From: Phycicoccus sp. Soil802
GTDB lineage: Bacteria; Actinomycetota; Actinomycetes; Actinomycetales; Dermatophilaceae
Assembly (NCBI RefSeq): GCF_001429605.1
Contig: NZ_LMSS01000003.1
Location: 62,001 to 126,000 of the forward strand
Reading direction: 5' to 3'
Length of the DNA: 64,000 nucleotides
Under the pieces are notes generated by a model. The model was not told where the DNA came from, made no database searches, and was given only the letters and a program-made list of their open reading frames with translations. The translations under genes were made by a program, and so were the position numbers. Of this stretch, positions 8,340 through 16,807 are shown piece by piece (within the stretch, counting starts at the first letter, position 1; each line of letters starts with the position of its first letter).

Positions 8340-9713
8340 CTAGCCCATCAGCTCCGCGAGGCGAGCGATCCCGGGCGGACCGTACTTCGCGAGACGCTCG
8401 GTGGCGTCGTCGAGCGCCTGCGACGGGACGTAGCCCGGAGGGGTGCGCGCCGGGTTGAGGGCGACGCCGGTGGCCCACTCCTTGATGTCCGGCTCGGCGG
8501 TGTAGGCCGCGGCGTTGCGACTGCCGAAGACGATCATCTGCGCCCACTCCTGCAACGAGTTCCCGTAGACCGACGGGGAGCAGATCCGGTTCTTCTCGTC
8601 GTCGTCGTCGCGGGTCGCCTCGATGTAGCCGGTCACGGCCGCACCGAAGGAGGGGAAGCCGGCCCTGATCGCCTGGAGCGTGATGACGTCGGGACGCCAG
8701 ACGGGGACGCGCCCGGGGTACTTCAGGCCGTCGGCGGCGCAGTGCACGACGAGGGCGTCCTTGGTGACGGCCACCGACCCGTCCCCGAAGGTGAGCCGCC
8801 CGCGGTCGACGGTCTGGATGTGCCCGCGCCGCACGACGTTCTCGAGGGTGCGCAGCTGGTCGAGCTCCCAGGTGGCCAGCGTCGGTGTCTTGGCCATGGT
8901 CGGCGTGACCGTGCGGTCGATGCGCAGCACGACGTCGCGCTCCTCGAGCCTCAGCATCACCTCGTCGAGGGTCTCCGCGCCGACCGCCGCCTCCACGATG
9001 TCGGCGCTCGCGCCCAGGAAGATCGCGGGGTCGGGCTGGATGAGGGCGCGGTTGTACATCCACGGTTCGCGGGCCCGCACCCAGCAGATCGAGTCAGGGT
9101 CGACGCCCCGCGAGAGCAGCCAGATGCAGGCGTCGGTCGCGGTCTTGCCGGCCCCCACGACGACGTACTGGCTGGGCGCCTCGTCGAGCTGCGCCAGCTC
9201 GTTGACGGGGATGAGCCGCACGTCGTCGGCGACGCCGAACGGGGCTGCCTTCTCGGCGGGGATGCTCGGGGCCAGGTAGCGGGCGTCGACCACCCGGCAC
9301 CCGGGACCGACCTCGAACCGCTCGCCGGAGACGCGCGAGGTGAAGCTGCGGTCACCGGCATACTCACTGTTGGGGAAGAACTCGACGCGGCCGGTGTCGA
9401 CCAGGCGGTCGAGGACCTTGGCGTAGTAGGCGCAGATCTCCGGCTGGCTGGCGCGCTCCTGCAGTCCCTTCTCGGGCCCGCGCTGCTGCAGCTGGCCGCC
9501 GCCGAGCAGGGTCGACGCGACCCCGTAGAAGGCGGAGGACTGGTGCAGCCGCACGAACGGGTACGCCGCGAGCCAGTGGCCGCTGACGCCGTGCCGGCGG
9601 TCGACCAGCGCGACGCGGACGTCAGCGGCGTGGTCGACCAGCGCATCCGTGAAGGCCATGCCCATGGCGCCGGCGCCGACGACGAGGTAGTCGACTTCGA
9701 GCGTGCGCGTCAT
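8340..9713 (-). CDS. FAD/NAD(P)-binding oxidoreductase, monooxygenase-like
   Basis: A 457-residue flavoprotein. The N-terminal Rossmann motif is VVGAGAMGMAF (about 11-21) for FAD and a second, VVGAGKTATDACIWLL, lies in mid-protein for NAD(P)H. Between them GVSGHWLAAYPFVRLHQSS resembles flavin-containing monooxygenases. The classical Baeyer-Villiger fingerprint is not obvious. Stand-alone gene; nothing nearby reveals its substrate. Confidence 0.75.
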   Translation of the reverse strand: MTRTLEVDYLVVGAGAMGMAFTDALVDHAADVRVALVDRRHGVSGHWLAAYPFVRLHQSSAFYGVASTLLGGGQLQQRGPEKGLQERASQPEICAYYAKVLDRLVDTGRVEFFPNSEYAGDRSFTSRVSGERFEVGPGCRVVDARYLAPSIPAEKAAPFGVADDVRLIPVNELAQLDEAPSQYVVVGAGKTATDACIWLLSRGVDPDSICWVRAREPWMYNRALIQPDPAIFLGASADIVEAAVGAETLDEVMLRLEERDVVLRIDRTVTPTMAKTPTLATWELDQLRTLENVVRRGHIQTVDRGRLTFGDGSVAVTKDALVVHCAADGLKYPGRVPVWRPDVITLQAIRAGFPSFGAAVTGYIEATRDDDDEKNRICSPSVYGNSLQEWAQMIVFGSRNAAAYTAEPDIKEWATGVALNPARTPPGYVPSQALDDATERLAKYGPPGIARLAELMG

Positions 9714-9853
9714 GCATCCACGCTGTCACCGAGTGGGCCGCTCGTCCATGCTGCAGATGGATGAGGCGTGCTAGTCAAGGCGGGCTGTGGGCGCGGACGT
9801 CTCAGGCGTGGCGCGGGCCATGGCTCATGCGGGCAGCGCGGGGCTGGAGATTG

Positions 9854-10297
9854 TCAGGAGGCCGGTGCCGCCCCGGCCCGTCGCCGGACGGCACGAGCCA
9901 GGTGGCCCATGTTCGCCTTCTCGTCGCGACGCAGCATGACCAAGAACAGCGGGAAGGCCAGCCGCAGCCACCCGTGCGGGGTCGGCTCGAAGACAGCGTC
10001 CAGGCGAGTGCCGTCCTGCACCGGTTCGAGGTGACACGTGAAGGTCACCTCCAGCGGACCTCCGTTGTGCATCGTCCAGCTACGCGGCCGGTCGAACGCC
10101 ACCGTCTCCATCTCGATGTATGGGCTGCCCTTCCACTTGGCCTTGTACCGCGTCCCCAGACCCACCGGGCCGTCGGTGAGCTTCTCCATGCTCTGGCACT
10201 TGGGGTTCCACTCGAGCTCCGCGCGATGGTCCGACAGGTAGTCGAACGCCACCTCCGGAGTGCAGGCCAGGATCACCGAGTTCCTGATTTCCGGCAT
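9854..10297 (-). CDS. SRPBCC (START-like) protein
   Basis: A 147-residue SRPBCC-fold protein: MPEIRNSVILACTPEVAFDYLSDHRAELEWNP, then GLGTRYKAKWKG and a C-terminal amphipathic helix (FPLFLVMLRRDEKAN). ATG 10297 is chosen because GGAGG lies 8 nt upstream. This fold binds hydrophobic ligands in a cavity. It is divergent from a TetR gene across an 86-bp region full of CACT/AGTG repeats, so that TetR probably controls it. Confidence 0.8.
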   Translation of the reverse strand: MPEIRNSVILACTPEVAFDYLSDHRAELEWNPKCQSMEKLTDGPVGLGTRYKAKWKGSPYIEMETVAFDRPRSWTMHNGGPLEVTFTCHLEPVQDGTRLDAVFEPTPHGWLRLAFPLFLVMLRRDEKANMGHLARAVRRRAGAAPAS

Positions 10298-10333
10298 GGT
10301 GCCCACCTCCCGATGGAAGCCAGTGTCACTACC

Positions 10334-10376
10334 TGTCACTCACTAGAGCACTCACTAGTGACATCTCTAGTAAACT
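10334..10376. promoter_or_regulatory. TetR operator region and leaderless promoter
   Basis: Direct repeats CACTCACTAG occur at 10337-10346 and 10349-10358. A perfect palindrome TCACTAGTGA is at 10352-10361, and TGTCAC/GTGACA (10334-10339, 10358-10363) forms an outer inverted repeat. TAAACT at 10371-10376 is a -10 placed for leaderless transcription of the TetR gene at ATG 10384. Likely TetR autoregulation and control of the SRPBCC gene. Confidence 0.55.
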
Positions 10377-10383
10377 CCGGCCC

Positions 10384-11073
10384 ATGGCGACGGTCAAGGG
10401 GGCAGCGACCACCCGGGCGGAGCGGGCGCGTCAGACTCGCCGCCGGATGCTCGACAGCGCTGGCGAGCTCTTCCTCAGGGATGGGTACGCCGAGACCACG
10501 ATGGACCGCATCGCCGATCGAGCGGGGGTCGCAGTCCAGACCTTGTACTACACCTTCCGCTCCAAGGGGCAGCTGCTCTGCGAGCTCGTCGAGGTGACTG
10601 CTGCGGGCGACGAGGAGGTTGCTCCCGTCGCGCAGCGCGCGTGGGTGGGGGAGATGCTCACGGCGACCTCCGGGCAGCGGGTCATCGCGCTAGCCGTGGA
10701 GCACGGAGCCGACATCTTCGTGCGGGCCGCGCCGCTCTGGCCGGCCGTCGCAGCTGCTGCGTCGGATCCGCACGTCGACCGCTACTGGGCGGGAGTGACC
10801 GCCGGCCGGCGGGCCGGCCAGGCCCGGATGGTCGCTCGGTTGGACGAGCTGGGCGCACTGCGTCCGGGACTCGACCCGGACCGCGCGACCGACGTGGTCG
10901 TCACGCTCTTCGGCCACGAGGCCTTCACCAGTCTCGTCACCCGCGCCCACTGGAGCGTGCCGGAGTACAAGGCGTGGCTGCTCACGACCCTTGCCCAGCA
11001 GCTGCTGCAGCGCCCCCGCCTGGCGCCGCGCGCCTACGCGGACCTGTCCTACAGCGCGCAGGTGACCAGGTAG
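10384..11073 (+). CDS. TetR/AcrR-family regulator
   Basis: A 229-residue TetR repressor. The N-terminal helix-turn-helix is TTMDRIADRAGVAVQTLYYT, followed by FRSKGQLLCELVE. The remainder is the variable ligand-binding helical domain. ATG 10384 gives the usual 12-20 residue arm before the HTH. Divergent from the SRPBCC gene, which is the likeliest target. Confidence 0.9.
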   Translation: MATVKGAATTRAERARQTRRRMLDSAGELFLRDGYAETTMDRIADRAGVAVQTLYYTFRSKGQLLCELVEVTAAGDEEVAPVAQRAWVGEMLTATSGQRVIALAVEHGADIFVRAAPLWPAVAAAASDPHVDRYWAGVTAGRRAGQARMVARLDELGALRPGLDPDRATDVVVTLFGHEAFTSLVTRAHWSVPEYKAWLLTTLAQQLLQRPRLAPRAYADLSYSAQVTR

Positions 11074-11176
11074 CGCGGTCCAGCATCAGTCGAGGCCTTC
11101 GAAGAGGTCGGTCAGACGCAGACGAGGGTGCGGTTCCGCGGCATACGAGCAGTATCGGCTCGGGCCTCGTGGCGGC

Positions 11177-11575
11177 CTAGATCGCGGCGACGCCGGCGGT
11201 GACGGCGAGGGCGAGCCCGAACGCATAGGTGCCCATCGCTCCGGTCATCCGCGGCGCGGACTCGGCGGCGAGACTCGCGCTGCGGAGCATCGAGACGGCG
11301 TGCAGGAGTCGCGAGGCGGTCGCCAGGACGATGAGGCCCTGGGCCCACGGCTGCGGGGACTGCCAGCCGACGAGCAGGAACAGCGCGATGAGGGTCGGCA
11401 CGTACTCGGCCGCGTTGCCGTGCGCGCGCTGCGCGATCAGCAGCGGGTCTGCGGGATCCGTTGGCATCTGGCTGCCTCCGCGCTTCGCGGCGTAACCACG
11501 GTTGAGCGAGACGTTGAATCCGAGGACGAAGATCGAGGCGGCCAGGACGGCCGAGCAGATGATGGCTGTGGTCAT
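11177..11575 (-). CDS. MAPEG-family membrane protein
   Basis: A 132-residue protein with four hydrophobic segments. It carries the MAPEG signature RAHGNAAEYVPTLIALFLL (family pattern RaHxNxxEnxp) preceded by the N-terminal helix IICSAVLAASIFVLGFNVSLNRG. Eukaryotic MAPEG members are glutathione-dependent transferases; bacterial members are mostly uncharacterised. Here it is the last gene of an operon with glutamate-cysteine ligase and glutathione-synthetase-like genes, its ATG overlapping the upstream stop by 4 nt. That makes a thiol-dependent role plausible. Confidence 0.88.
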   Translation of the reverse strand: MTTAIICSAVLAASIFVLGFNVSLNRGYAAKRGGSQMPTDPADPLLIAQRAHGNAAEYVPTLIALFLLVGWQSPQPWAQGLIVLATASRLLHAVSMLRSASLAAESAPRMTGAMGTYAFGLALAVTAGVAAI

Positions 11576-12558
11576 GACGGTTCCTTCCACGTGGGGTGGG
11601 TGAGTACGTGTGAGACGAGGTCGGCGCAGTAGGTCGTGCCGAGCAGGGCATCGGCCTTGCGGAGCGCGCCGGGTGAGGTCACGTTGACCTCGATGAGGTG
11701 CTCGCCGATGACGTCGAGGCCGACGCAGCGCAGGCCGTCTCGCTGCAGGGTCGGGGCGAGCCGAGCGACGATCTCGAGGTCGCGGTCGGTGAGCTCGGCC
11801 GGCCCGTCGGGGCTGACGATGCGGAAGTCGCCCGGCACCGGGTGCCGCAGGCTGGCGCCGACCGCGACGCCGTCGAGCACGTAGACCCGCTTGTTGCCGG
11901 CCTCGACCTCCGGCAGGTAGGGCTGCACGACGACCGCTCTCTGCCCACTGTGCGTGGAGGACTCGACGATCGACGCGAGGTTGGGGTCGCTGCTCGACAC
12001 GAGGAAGACGCCACGCCCGCTGAAGCCGTCAACCGGCTTCAGGACGATGCGCTCGTGCTCGGCCAGGAAGTGCCTGATCGTCTCGGCGTTCGCGGTGACG
12101 ACGGTCGGTGGCACGAGGTCGGGGAACGACAGCCCGAGCAGGTGCTCGCTGCAGGCGCGCAAACCCCTGGGGTCGTTGACCATCGCTGTGGGGGCGTCTG
12201 CCCTGTCTGTCCTGCCCACGAGGTCGAGGACATAGGTCGCCGCGAGGAAGTCGAGGTCGACGGGCGGCTCGAGGCGCATGAACACCGCCGCCACGTCGTC
12301 GATCCGCAGCTGCTCCTCGGGGCCGACGTCGTACCAGGGATCGGGAACGGTCCACCGGCAGCCGTCGGCCGGCGTCGAGGGCGCCAGCTTCAGCGCCCGC
12401 GCCCGAGCCATCGGGCGCCCGTCGACGATCTCGAGCTGCCGCGCCTCGGCAGCCCACACCTCGACGCCCATCTCCTGCGCGGCGTGCATGAGGCCGATGC
12501 TGGTGTCGAGGGAGGCATCGAGCCGGTCGAGCGGGTCGATGACGAAGAGCGTCTTCAC
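11572..12558 (-). CDS. Glutathione synthetase-like ATP-grasp ligase
   Basis: A 328-residue ATP-grasp ligase. MKTLFVIDPLDRLDASLDTS is GshB-like. ATP-binding motifs are IVLKPVDGFSGRGVFLV and AVVVQPYLPEVEAGNKRVYV. The C-terminal HLIEVNVTSPGALRKAD is close to the EINVTSP metal-binding signature of bacterial glutathione synthetase. GTG 12558 overlaps the GCS2 stop (GTGA) and has GGAGG upstream. Predicted to join gamma-glutamyl-cysteine with glycine or a similar amine using ATP. Confidence 0.85.
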   Translation of the reverse strand: MKTLFVIDPLDRLDASLDTSIGLMHAAQEMGVEVWAAEARQLEIVDGRPMARARALKLAPSTPADGCRWTVPDPWYDVGPEEQLRIDDVAAVFMRLEPPVDLDFLAATYVLDLVGRTDRADAPTAMVNDPRGLRACSEHLLGLSFPDLVPPTVVTANAETIRHFLAEHERIVLKPVDGFSGRGVFLVSSSDPNLASIVESSTHSGQRAVVVQPYLPEVEAGNKRVYVLDGVAVGASLRHPVPGDFRIVSPDGPAELTDRDLEIVARLAPTLQRDGLRCVGLDVIGEHLIEVNVTSPGALRKADALLGTTYCADLVSHVLTHPTWKEPS

Positions 12559-13454
12559 GCCGCCACCTCCTTGGCGTTGACTGCCTCCAGGAGCGCGGTC
12601 GGGTCGGCCGTCTGCCACTGGTCCCAGTAGGTCGGGAGGGTGGGTCGCAGGAGCTCGAGCGCCCGACGGCGCGTGTCCGCGTCGTACATCAGCGCCCAGA
12701 CGGTGCCCAGCAGCTCGATGGTCGGTCGCTGGGAGTCGAGGTACCGGAGCTCGAGGTACCCACCGCGCGGCCGGACCGGCGGAAAGAGCGTGTTCAGGTG
12801 GTAGCCGTCGTCCATCGCCTGCGGGATGGGGAGACGTGCGGCGGCGCCGGCGAACGCGGCATACGCCTCGATCGGATCGTGCACGTCGAGGTGGCGCCCG
12901 TCGTACCCGGTCCTGGCCGGGTCGATCCCCTGCCAGATGCGGGTGCGTGCGCGGTCGCCGCCGTAGGCCGCGACCAGTGCCGGGCCCGCGAGGTTGGCGA
13001 CCAGCCACTGCTCGTGGCCGGCCCGGCCGGGCAGCAGGTCGACGCACACCTGCAGGCTCGCGGTGAGCCGCATCATCCGTCGCCCGGCGTCGCCGTCGTG
13101 GTCGAACAGCTCCTGCATGGCGAGGTAGCGCGGCGTCTGGAGGGTGAGCGGCACGTCGTCGAGTGATCGCCACGGGTCGACGCCGGTGAGCGCGACTTCC
13201 GTTGCGGCTCCGACGGTCGCGAGGCACCAGTCGACCTCGCGGAGCAGTGCGGGGATGGACCGCTGCGGGGGCAGGCTCAGCTCCACCTGCCCGCCGGGCT
13301 CGAGGGTCGGGTGCCCGCGACGAGCCAGCTCACCATCGAGCTCCGGTATGCCGTCGCGCACGTGCATCTCGAGCTCGACGCCGATCATGCGGGGTCCCGT
13401 GGCGGGGCGGAACGCCCGCTGGACCGCTTCCCTCAGGTGCGCTGACTCAGTCAT
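12555..13454 (-). CDS. Glutamate-cysteine ligase, GCS2/EgtA-like, short form
   Basis: A 299-residue protein with the GCS2 ligase fold. MIGVELEMHV holds the acidic metal-binding residues, PGGQVELSLPPQ matches the glutamate/ATP site, and GYHLNTLFPPVRPRGGYLELRYLDSQ is the C-terminal arginine-bearing strand. EgtA proteins are usually over 400 residues, so this is compact. An AAGGAGAT ribosome-binding site precedes ATG 13454. First gene of the GCS2-GshB-MAPEG operon. Product most likely gamma-glutamylcysteine; a different gamma-glutamyl amide is possible. Confidence 0.82.
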   Translation of the reverse strand: MTESAHLREAVQRAFRPATGPRMIGVELEMHVRDGIPELDGELARRGHPTLEPGGQVELSLPPQRSIPALLREVDWCLATVGAATEVALTGVDPWRSLDDVPLTLQTPRYLAMQELFDHDGDAGRRMMRLTASLQVCVDLLPGRAGHEQWLVANLAGPALVAAYGGDRARTRIWQGIDPARTGYDGRHLDVHDPIEAYAAFAGAAARLPIPQAMDDGYHLNTLFPPVRPRGGYLELRYLDSQRPTIELLGTVWALMYDADTRRRALELLRPTLPTYWDQWQTADPTALLEAVNAKEVAA

Positions 13455-13471
13455 CGGATCTCCTTATTTCA

Positions 13472-13488
13472 CCGCAGTTGCACTGCGG
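13472..13488. promoter_or_regulatory. Perfect operator between TetR gene and thiol operon
   Basis: CCGCAGT-TGC-ACTGCGG is a perfect 7+3+7 inverted repeat. It is centred in the 49-bp gap between the GCS2 start (13454) and the divergent TetR start (13504). It is the obvious binding site for that TetR, controlling both directions. Confidence 0.65.
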
Positions 13489-13503
13489 CCAATTACCGAT
13501 AGA

Positions 13504-14154
13504 GTGACGCTCGTGGAAGAAGGTGTCAAGAGGCAGTACCGGTCGGCCGCTCGGACGGCGGCCGCCGAGGAGACGCGCGAGCGCATCCGTCAGGCGGCGA
13601 AGGAGCTCTTCATCGCGAAGGGCTACCAGGGCACGACGCTCAAGGATGTGGCGGAGCGTGCCGGAGTGGGGGAGCGCACGCTCTACGACAGCTACGGCAA
13701 CAAGTTCGGGCTGCTGCGGCACACCATCGCGATGTTGACGATGGGCGACGAGTCACGGGTGCCGGCCGCTGATCGGCCCGACGCAGTTGCGGCGCGCGAG
13801 CTGGACGACCCGCGTGCGGCTCTGGCCGCCCACCTCAAGCTCGGGACCGACCTGATGAACCGGGCCGGCGACCTGATCCTGATGGGCGAGGCCACTCCGG
13901 GCATGGACCCCGACCTGGAGCGGTCAGTGGCCCGCGGCACCGAGGCCGCCTACGACATCAATCTGCGGATGGCTCAGCGGCTCCACTCGCGCGGCGAGCT
14001 CAAGGCCGGGATGACCGCTGCGACCGCCGCAGACATCATGTTCACCCTGACGTCGCCGGGCGTCTTCAACACCCTGCGGCGCAGGCGGCGGTGGGGCCAG
14101 CAGCGCTACCAGGAGTGGGTCATCTCCTGTGCCACCCAACAGCTCCTGGCCTGA
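13504..14154 (+). CDS. TetR/AcrR-family regulator of the thiol operon
   Basis: A 216-residue TetR protein. The HTH is TLKDVAERAGVGERTLYDSY, preceded by the usual RERIRQAAKELFIAKGYQGT. Starts are GTG 13504 or GTG 13513. It is divergent from the GCS2 gene with a perfect palindrome between them. By analogy with TetR pairs it represses the thiol operon until a ligand, perhaps an electrophile, binds. The ligand is not deducible. Confidence 0.88.
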   Translation: MTLVEEGVKRQYRSAARTAAAEETRERIRQAAKELFIAKGYQGTTLKDVAERAGVGERTLYDSYGNKFGLLRHTIAMLTMGDESRVPAADRPDAVAARELDDPRAALAAHLKLGTDLMNRAGDLILMGEATPGMDPDLERSVARGTEAAYDINLRMAQRLHSRGELKAGMTAATAADIMFTLTSPGVFNTLRRRRRWGQQRYQEWVISCATQQLLA

Positions 14155-14276
14155 CTTGGCCCGAGGGAGGGGAAACGCTGCAGGTCAGGGGCCTGTGCGG
14201 TGGTCGCGAGGCGTAGGGTCGCGCTCATGTGCACCGCTCGAGCCAGGAACTACCTCGACCAGCAGGGGGGGTCGCG

Positions 14277-14957
14277 ATGGCCTTCCTGACCCGTTACTCG
14301 GACGATCCTTCCGCGCCGTCGGTCGGCTCGGCCCTGCGCGACCTCGCGGTGCGGGCGGCCGCCCCCGCTGTGGTGCTGTGGGTCCTGATCGTGGGCGGTG
14401 GTCTCTTCATCAAGGGGCCGCTCAAGGGGTTGAGCTCCGAGGACACGATCAGCAAGGACGTGCAGGAGACCCGCACCAGGACCTGGGACTCCATCACTAT
14501 GGTCTTGTCCCACATCGGCAACACCGAGATCGTCATCGGGGTCTGCGTGGTCGCTGTCGGACTGATCTGGTGGCGCACCCGCGAGTGGTGGCGGGCGCTG
14601 GTGCCAGCCATCGCGATCTCGCTCCAGGCCACCGTGTTCGTCATCGCGACCGCGGTCGTGGGCCGGCCGCGACCCCACGTCCCGCACCTCGATCCCGCGC
14701 CGCCGACCTCGAGCTACCCCAGCGGACACGTCGGCGCGGCGACCGCCCTCTACGTGTCGTTCGCCTTGCTCGCCCAGTCGATCGAGCGGCCTGCGCTGCG
14801 ACGCCTGGTCACGACGCTGTTCCTGGTGATCCCGGTGCTGGTGGCATACGCCCGGCTCTACCGAGGCATGCACCACCTCAGCGACATCCTCATCGGCGCC
14901 GCGAACGGCCTCGTCTGCGCCCTCCTCGCCTGGGCCTACCTCCGCCGCAAGGCCTGA
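14277..14957 (+). CDS. PAP2-family membrane phosphatase
   Basis: A 226-residue integral membrane phosphatase. The acid phosphatase motifs are visible: GRPRPHVPHL (C1), SSYPSGHVGAAT (C2) and ARLYRGMHHLSDILIG (C3, with catalytic His and Asp). Five or six hydrophobic helices surround them. ATG 14277 follows a G-rich stretch and gives the expected N-terminus. Likely substrates are undecaprenyl pyrophosphate, phosphatidic acid or related lipid phosphates at the outer membrane face. Confidence 0.88.
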   Translation: MAFLTRYSDDPSAPSVGSALRDLAVRAAAPAVVLWVLIVGGGLFIKGPLKGLSSEDTISKDVQETRTRTWDSITMVLSHIGNTEIVIGVCVVAVGLIWWRTREWWRALVPAIAISLQATVFVIATAVVGRPRPHVPHLDPAPPTSSYPSGHVGAATALYVSFALLAQSIERPALRRLVTTLFLVIPVLVAYARLYRGMHHLSDILIGAANGLVCALLAWAYLRRKA

Positions 14958-15030
14958 CCCGCTCGTCCGCAGGTCGTGCACCTCGACCGCGCTGAGACCT
15001 TCGTCATTTCGCCGCGCTGGCGGCCGGCTG

Positions 15031-16743
15031 TCAGCTGCCCGCGGAGTCCACCAGCTGCAGGTACTGGTGCACCTGCTGGATCGCGACGGACCCTTCTCCG
15101 GCCGCGGATGCCACGCGCTTCACCGACCCAGAGCGCACGTCGCCCACGGCGAAGACCCCGGGCATCGACGACTCGAACACGAAGGGCGCCCGGGCCGGCG
15201 ACCAGCCGTCGCCGGCGACCCCGGTCACGACGAATCCGTAACGGTCGCGGGCGACCTGTGCGGGGAGCCAGTCCGTGAGCGGCGTCGCGCCGATCAGGAT
15301 GAACACGGCGTCGGCAGGGAGGGTCTCGGTCGTGCCTCGCTCGAAGTCGTGCAGCGTGAGGCTCTCGAGCTCTCCGTCGCCCCTTCCGTCGACGATCTCG
15401 GTCCGGTAGCGGACGTCGATGTTGAGCTGTCCCTCGATCTCCTCGATCAGGTAGCGCGACATCGTTTCGGCGAGCGTGGTGCGTCGCACGAGGATCGTCA
15501 CCTTGCGGGCGTGCGCGGCCAGGTGGACGGCGGCCTGTCCGGCAGAGTTGCCGGCACCCACGACGAAGACCGAACGCCCGGTGAACCGCTCCGCCTCGGA
15601 GGCGGAGGCGCCGTAGAAGACGCCTCGTCCGACCAGCTCGTCGAGTGACGGAAGGCCCAGTTTTCGATAGCTGACCCCCATGGCGAGGACGACGGCGCCG
15701 GTCGCGATCTCGGCGCAGTTCGACGTGGTCAGGTACAGCCGATCCGCGTCGCTGCGGATCGCCTGGGTCTGGCACATCTGCAGGAACGTCGTGCCGAATA
15801 CCCACGCCTGCTGGTGCGCCCGGGTGGCGAGGTCGGCACCGGTGACTCCGCGCTGGAAGCCCAGGTAGTTGCGGATGAGCGAGCTCGACCCGGCCTGGCC
15901 GCCGATCGTCTCGCGTTCGATCACCAGGGTGCGCAACCCTTCCGAGGAGGCGTACACGGCTGCAGCGAGCCCTGAAGGCCCGGCGCCCACCACGGTGACG
16001 TCGTACTCGCGGGAGCCCTGGAGGCGGGTGCGCGCACCGTAGGCTTCGGCGATCTCGCTGTTGGTCGGGTCGACCAGGACCCGCCCATTGCGTTGAACGA
16101 CGACAGGAACGCCGGTGTCGGTCTCGCGGACCTCCTCCAGGATCTGCCTTCCCGCCGGCGAGCCTGTTGGGTGGAAGACGAACGGCACCCGGTTTCGGCT
16201 GAGCAGGCTGCGCAGCTCTGAAGCGCGGGCATCGCCCGCCTCGGCGACGATCGTCAGCTCCCGTGACAGCGATGCGTCTGAGCCGACCCACTCGTGGAGG
16301 TTCTCCGTCACCGTCCGGTGGAACAGCTCATCGCCCGCCCGCCAAGGCTTGATCGCGTAGTAGTCGATCTGCCCGAGTCCGATGCCCCGGCGCAGCGGGT
16401 GGGCGGTGGCATCCATCGCCCACTCGCCCCACGAGATCAGGAGGAGCCGGCGGGAATGGGGGAAGAGCTCCTTTGCCTGGGCCAGGAGCTCACACCCCGT
16501 GCCGTCGGGTAGCCACTGGTCGGACAGGACCAGGGCTACCCGCTCGCCGGTCTCCCGCAGTGCGCTCAGCTGGTCCAGTGCCGAGGTGGCCGCCCGGGCA
16601 GTTCGGATCTGGTACGCCCGGCCGTATCGGTCGTTCAGCTCCTCGCCCAGGAGCGCGATGGCGTCCGGGTCGTCGTCGACAGCCAGGATCACCGGACGTT
16701 GCTCGGGCGGGTCGACGTCGCGCGGAGCCGGGAAGGGGGCCAC
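15031..16743 (-). CDS. Receiver-thioredoxin reductase-like fusion without redox CxxC
   Basis: A 570-residue three-part protein. Residues 1-155 are a response-regulator receiver domain (DDD at 23-25, phosphoacceptor Asp75, Lys132). Residues about 160-240 look like a thioredoxin/glutaredoxin fold with the VPVVV cis-proline strand but no CxxC. Residues 246-570 are a thioredoxin-reductase-like flavoprotein (FAD motif GAGPSG 253-258, NADPH motif GAGNSA 396-401). Where thioredoxin reductase has CATCDG this one reads YGASASEA (377-384). Only three cysteines remain (about 84, 324, 343), none paired. It cannot do ordinary disulfide reduction. Divergent from a TPR gene. Confidence 0.87.
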   Translation of the reverse strand: MAPFPAPRDVDPPEQRPVILAVDDDPDAIALLGEELNDRYGRAYQIRTARAATSALDQLSALRETGERVALVLSDQWLPDGTGCELLAQAKELFPHSRRLLLISWGEWAMDATAHPLRRGIGLGQIDYYAIKPWRAGDELFHRTVTENLHEWVGSDASLSRELTIVAEAGDARASELRSLLSRNRVPFVFHPTGSPAGRQILEEVRETDTGVPVVVQRNGRVLVDPTNSEIAEAYGARTRLQGSREYDVTVVGAGPSGLAAAVYASSEGLRTLVIERETIGGQAGSSSLIRNYLGFQRGVTGADLATRAHQQAWVFGTTFLQMCQTQAIRSDADRLYLTTSNCAEIATGAVVLAMGVSYRKLGLPSLDELVGRGVFYGASASEAERFTGRSVFVVGAGNSAGQAAVHLAAHARKVTILVRRTTLAETMSRYLIEEIEGQLNIDVRYRTEIVDGRGDGELESLTLHDFERGTTETLPADAVFILIGATPLTDWLPAQVARDRYGFVVTGVAGDGWSPARAPFVFESSMPGVFAVGDVRSGSVKRVASAAGEGSVAIQQVHQYLQLVDSAGS

Positions 16744-16807
16744 GGCCCCATTGTGACGTCATCAAATCGTCAGCGACGAGTCCCGGCTTTCTTGCGACAA
16801 TGAGGCC

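Noticed and set aside
12555-13454. Ergothioneine biosynthesis (EgtA)
   Set aside because: No egtB, egtC, egtD or egtE is present, and the partner is a GshB-type ligase.
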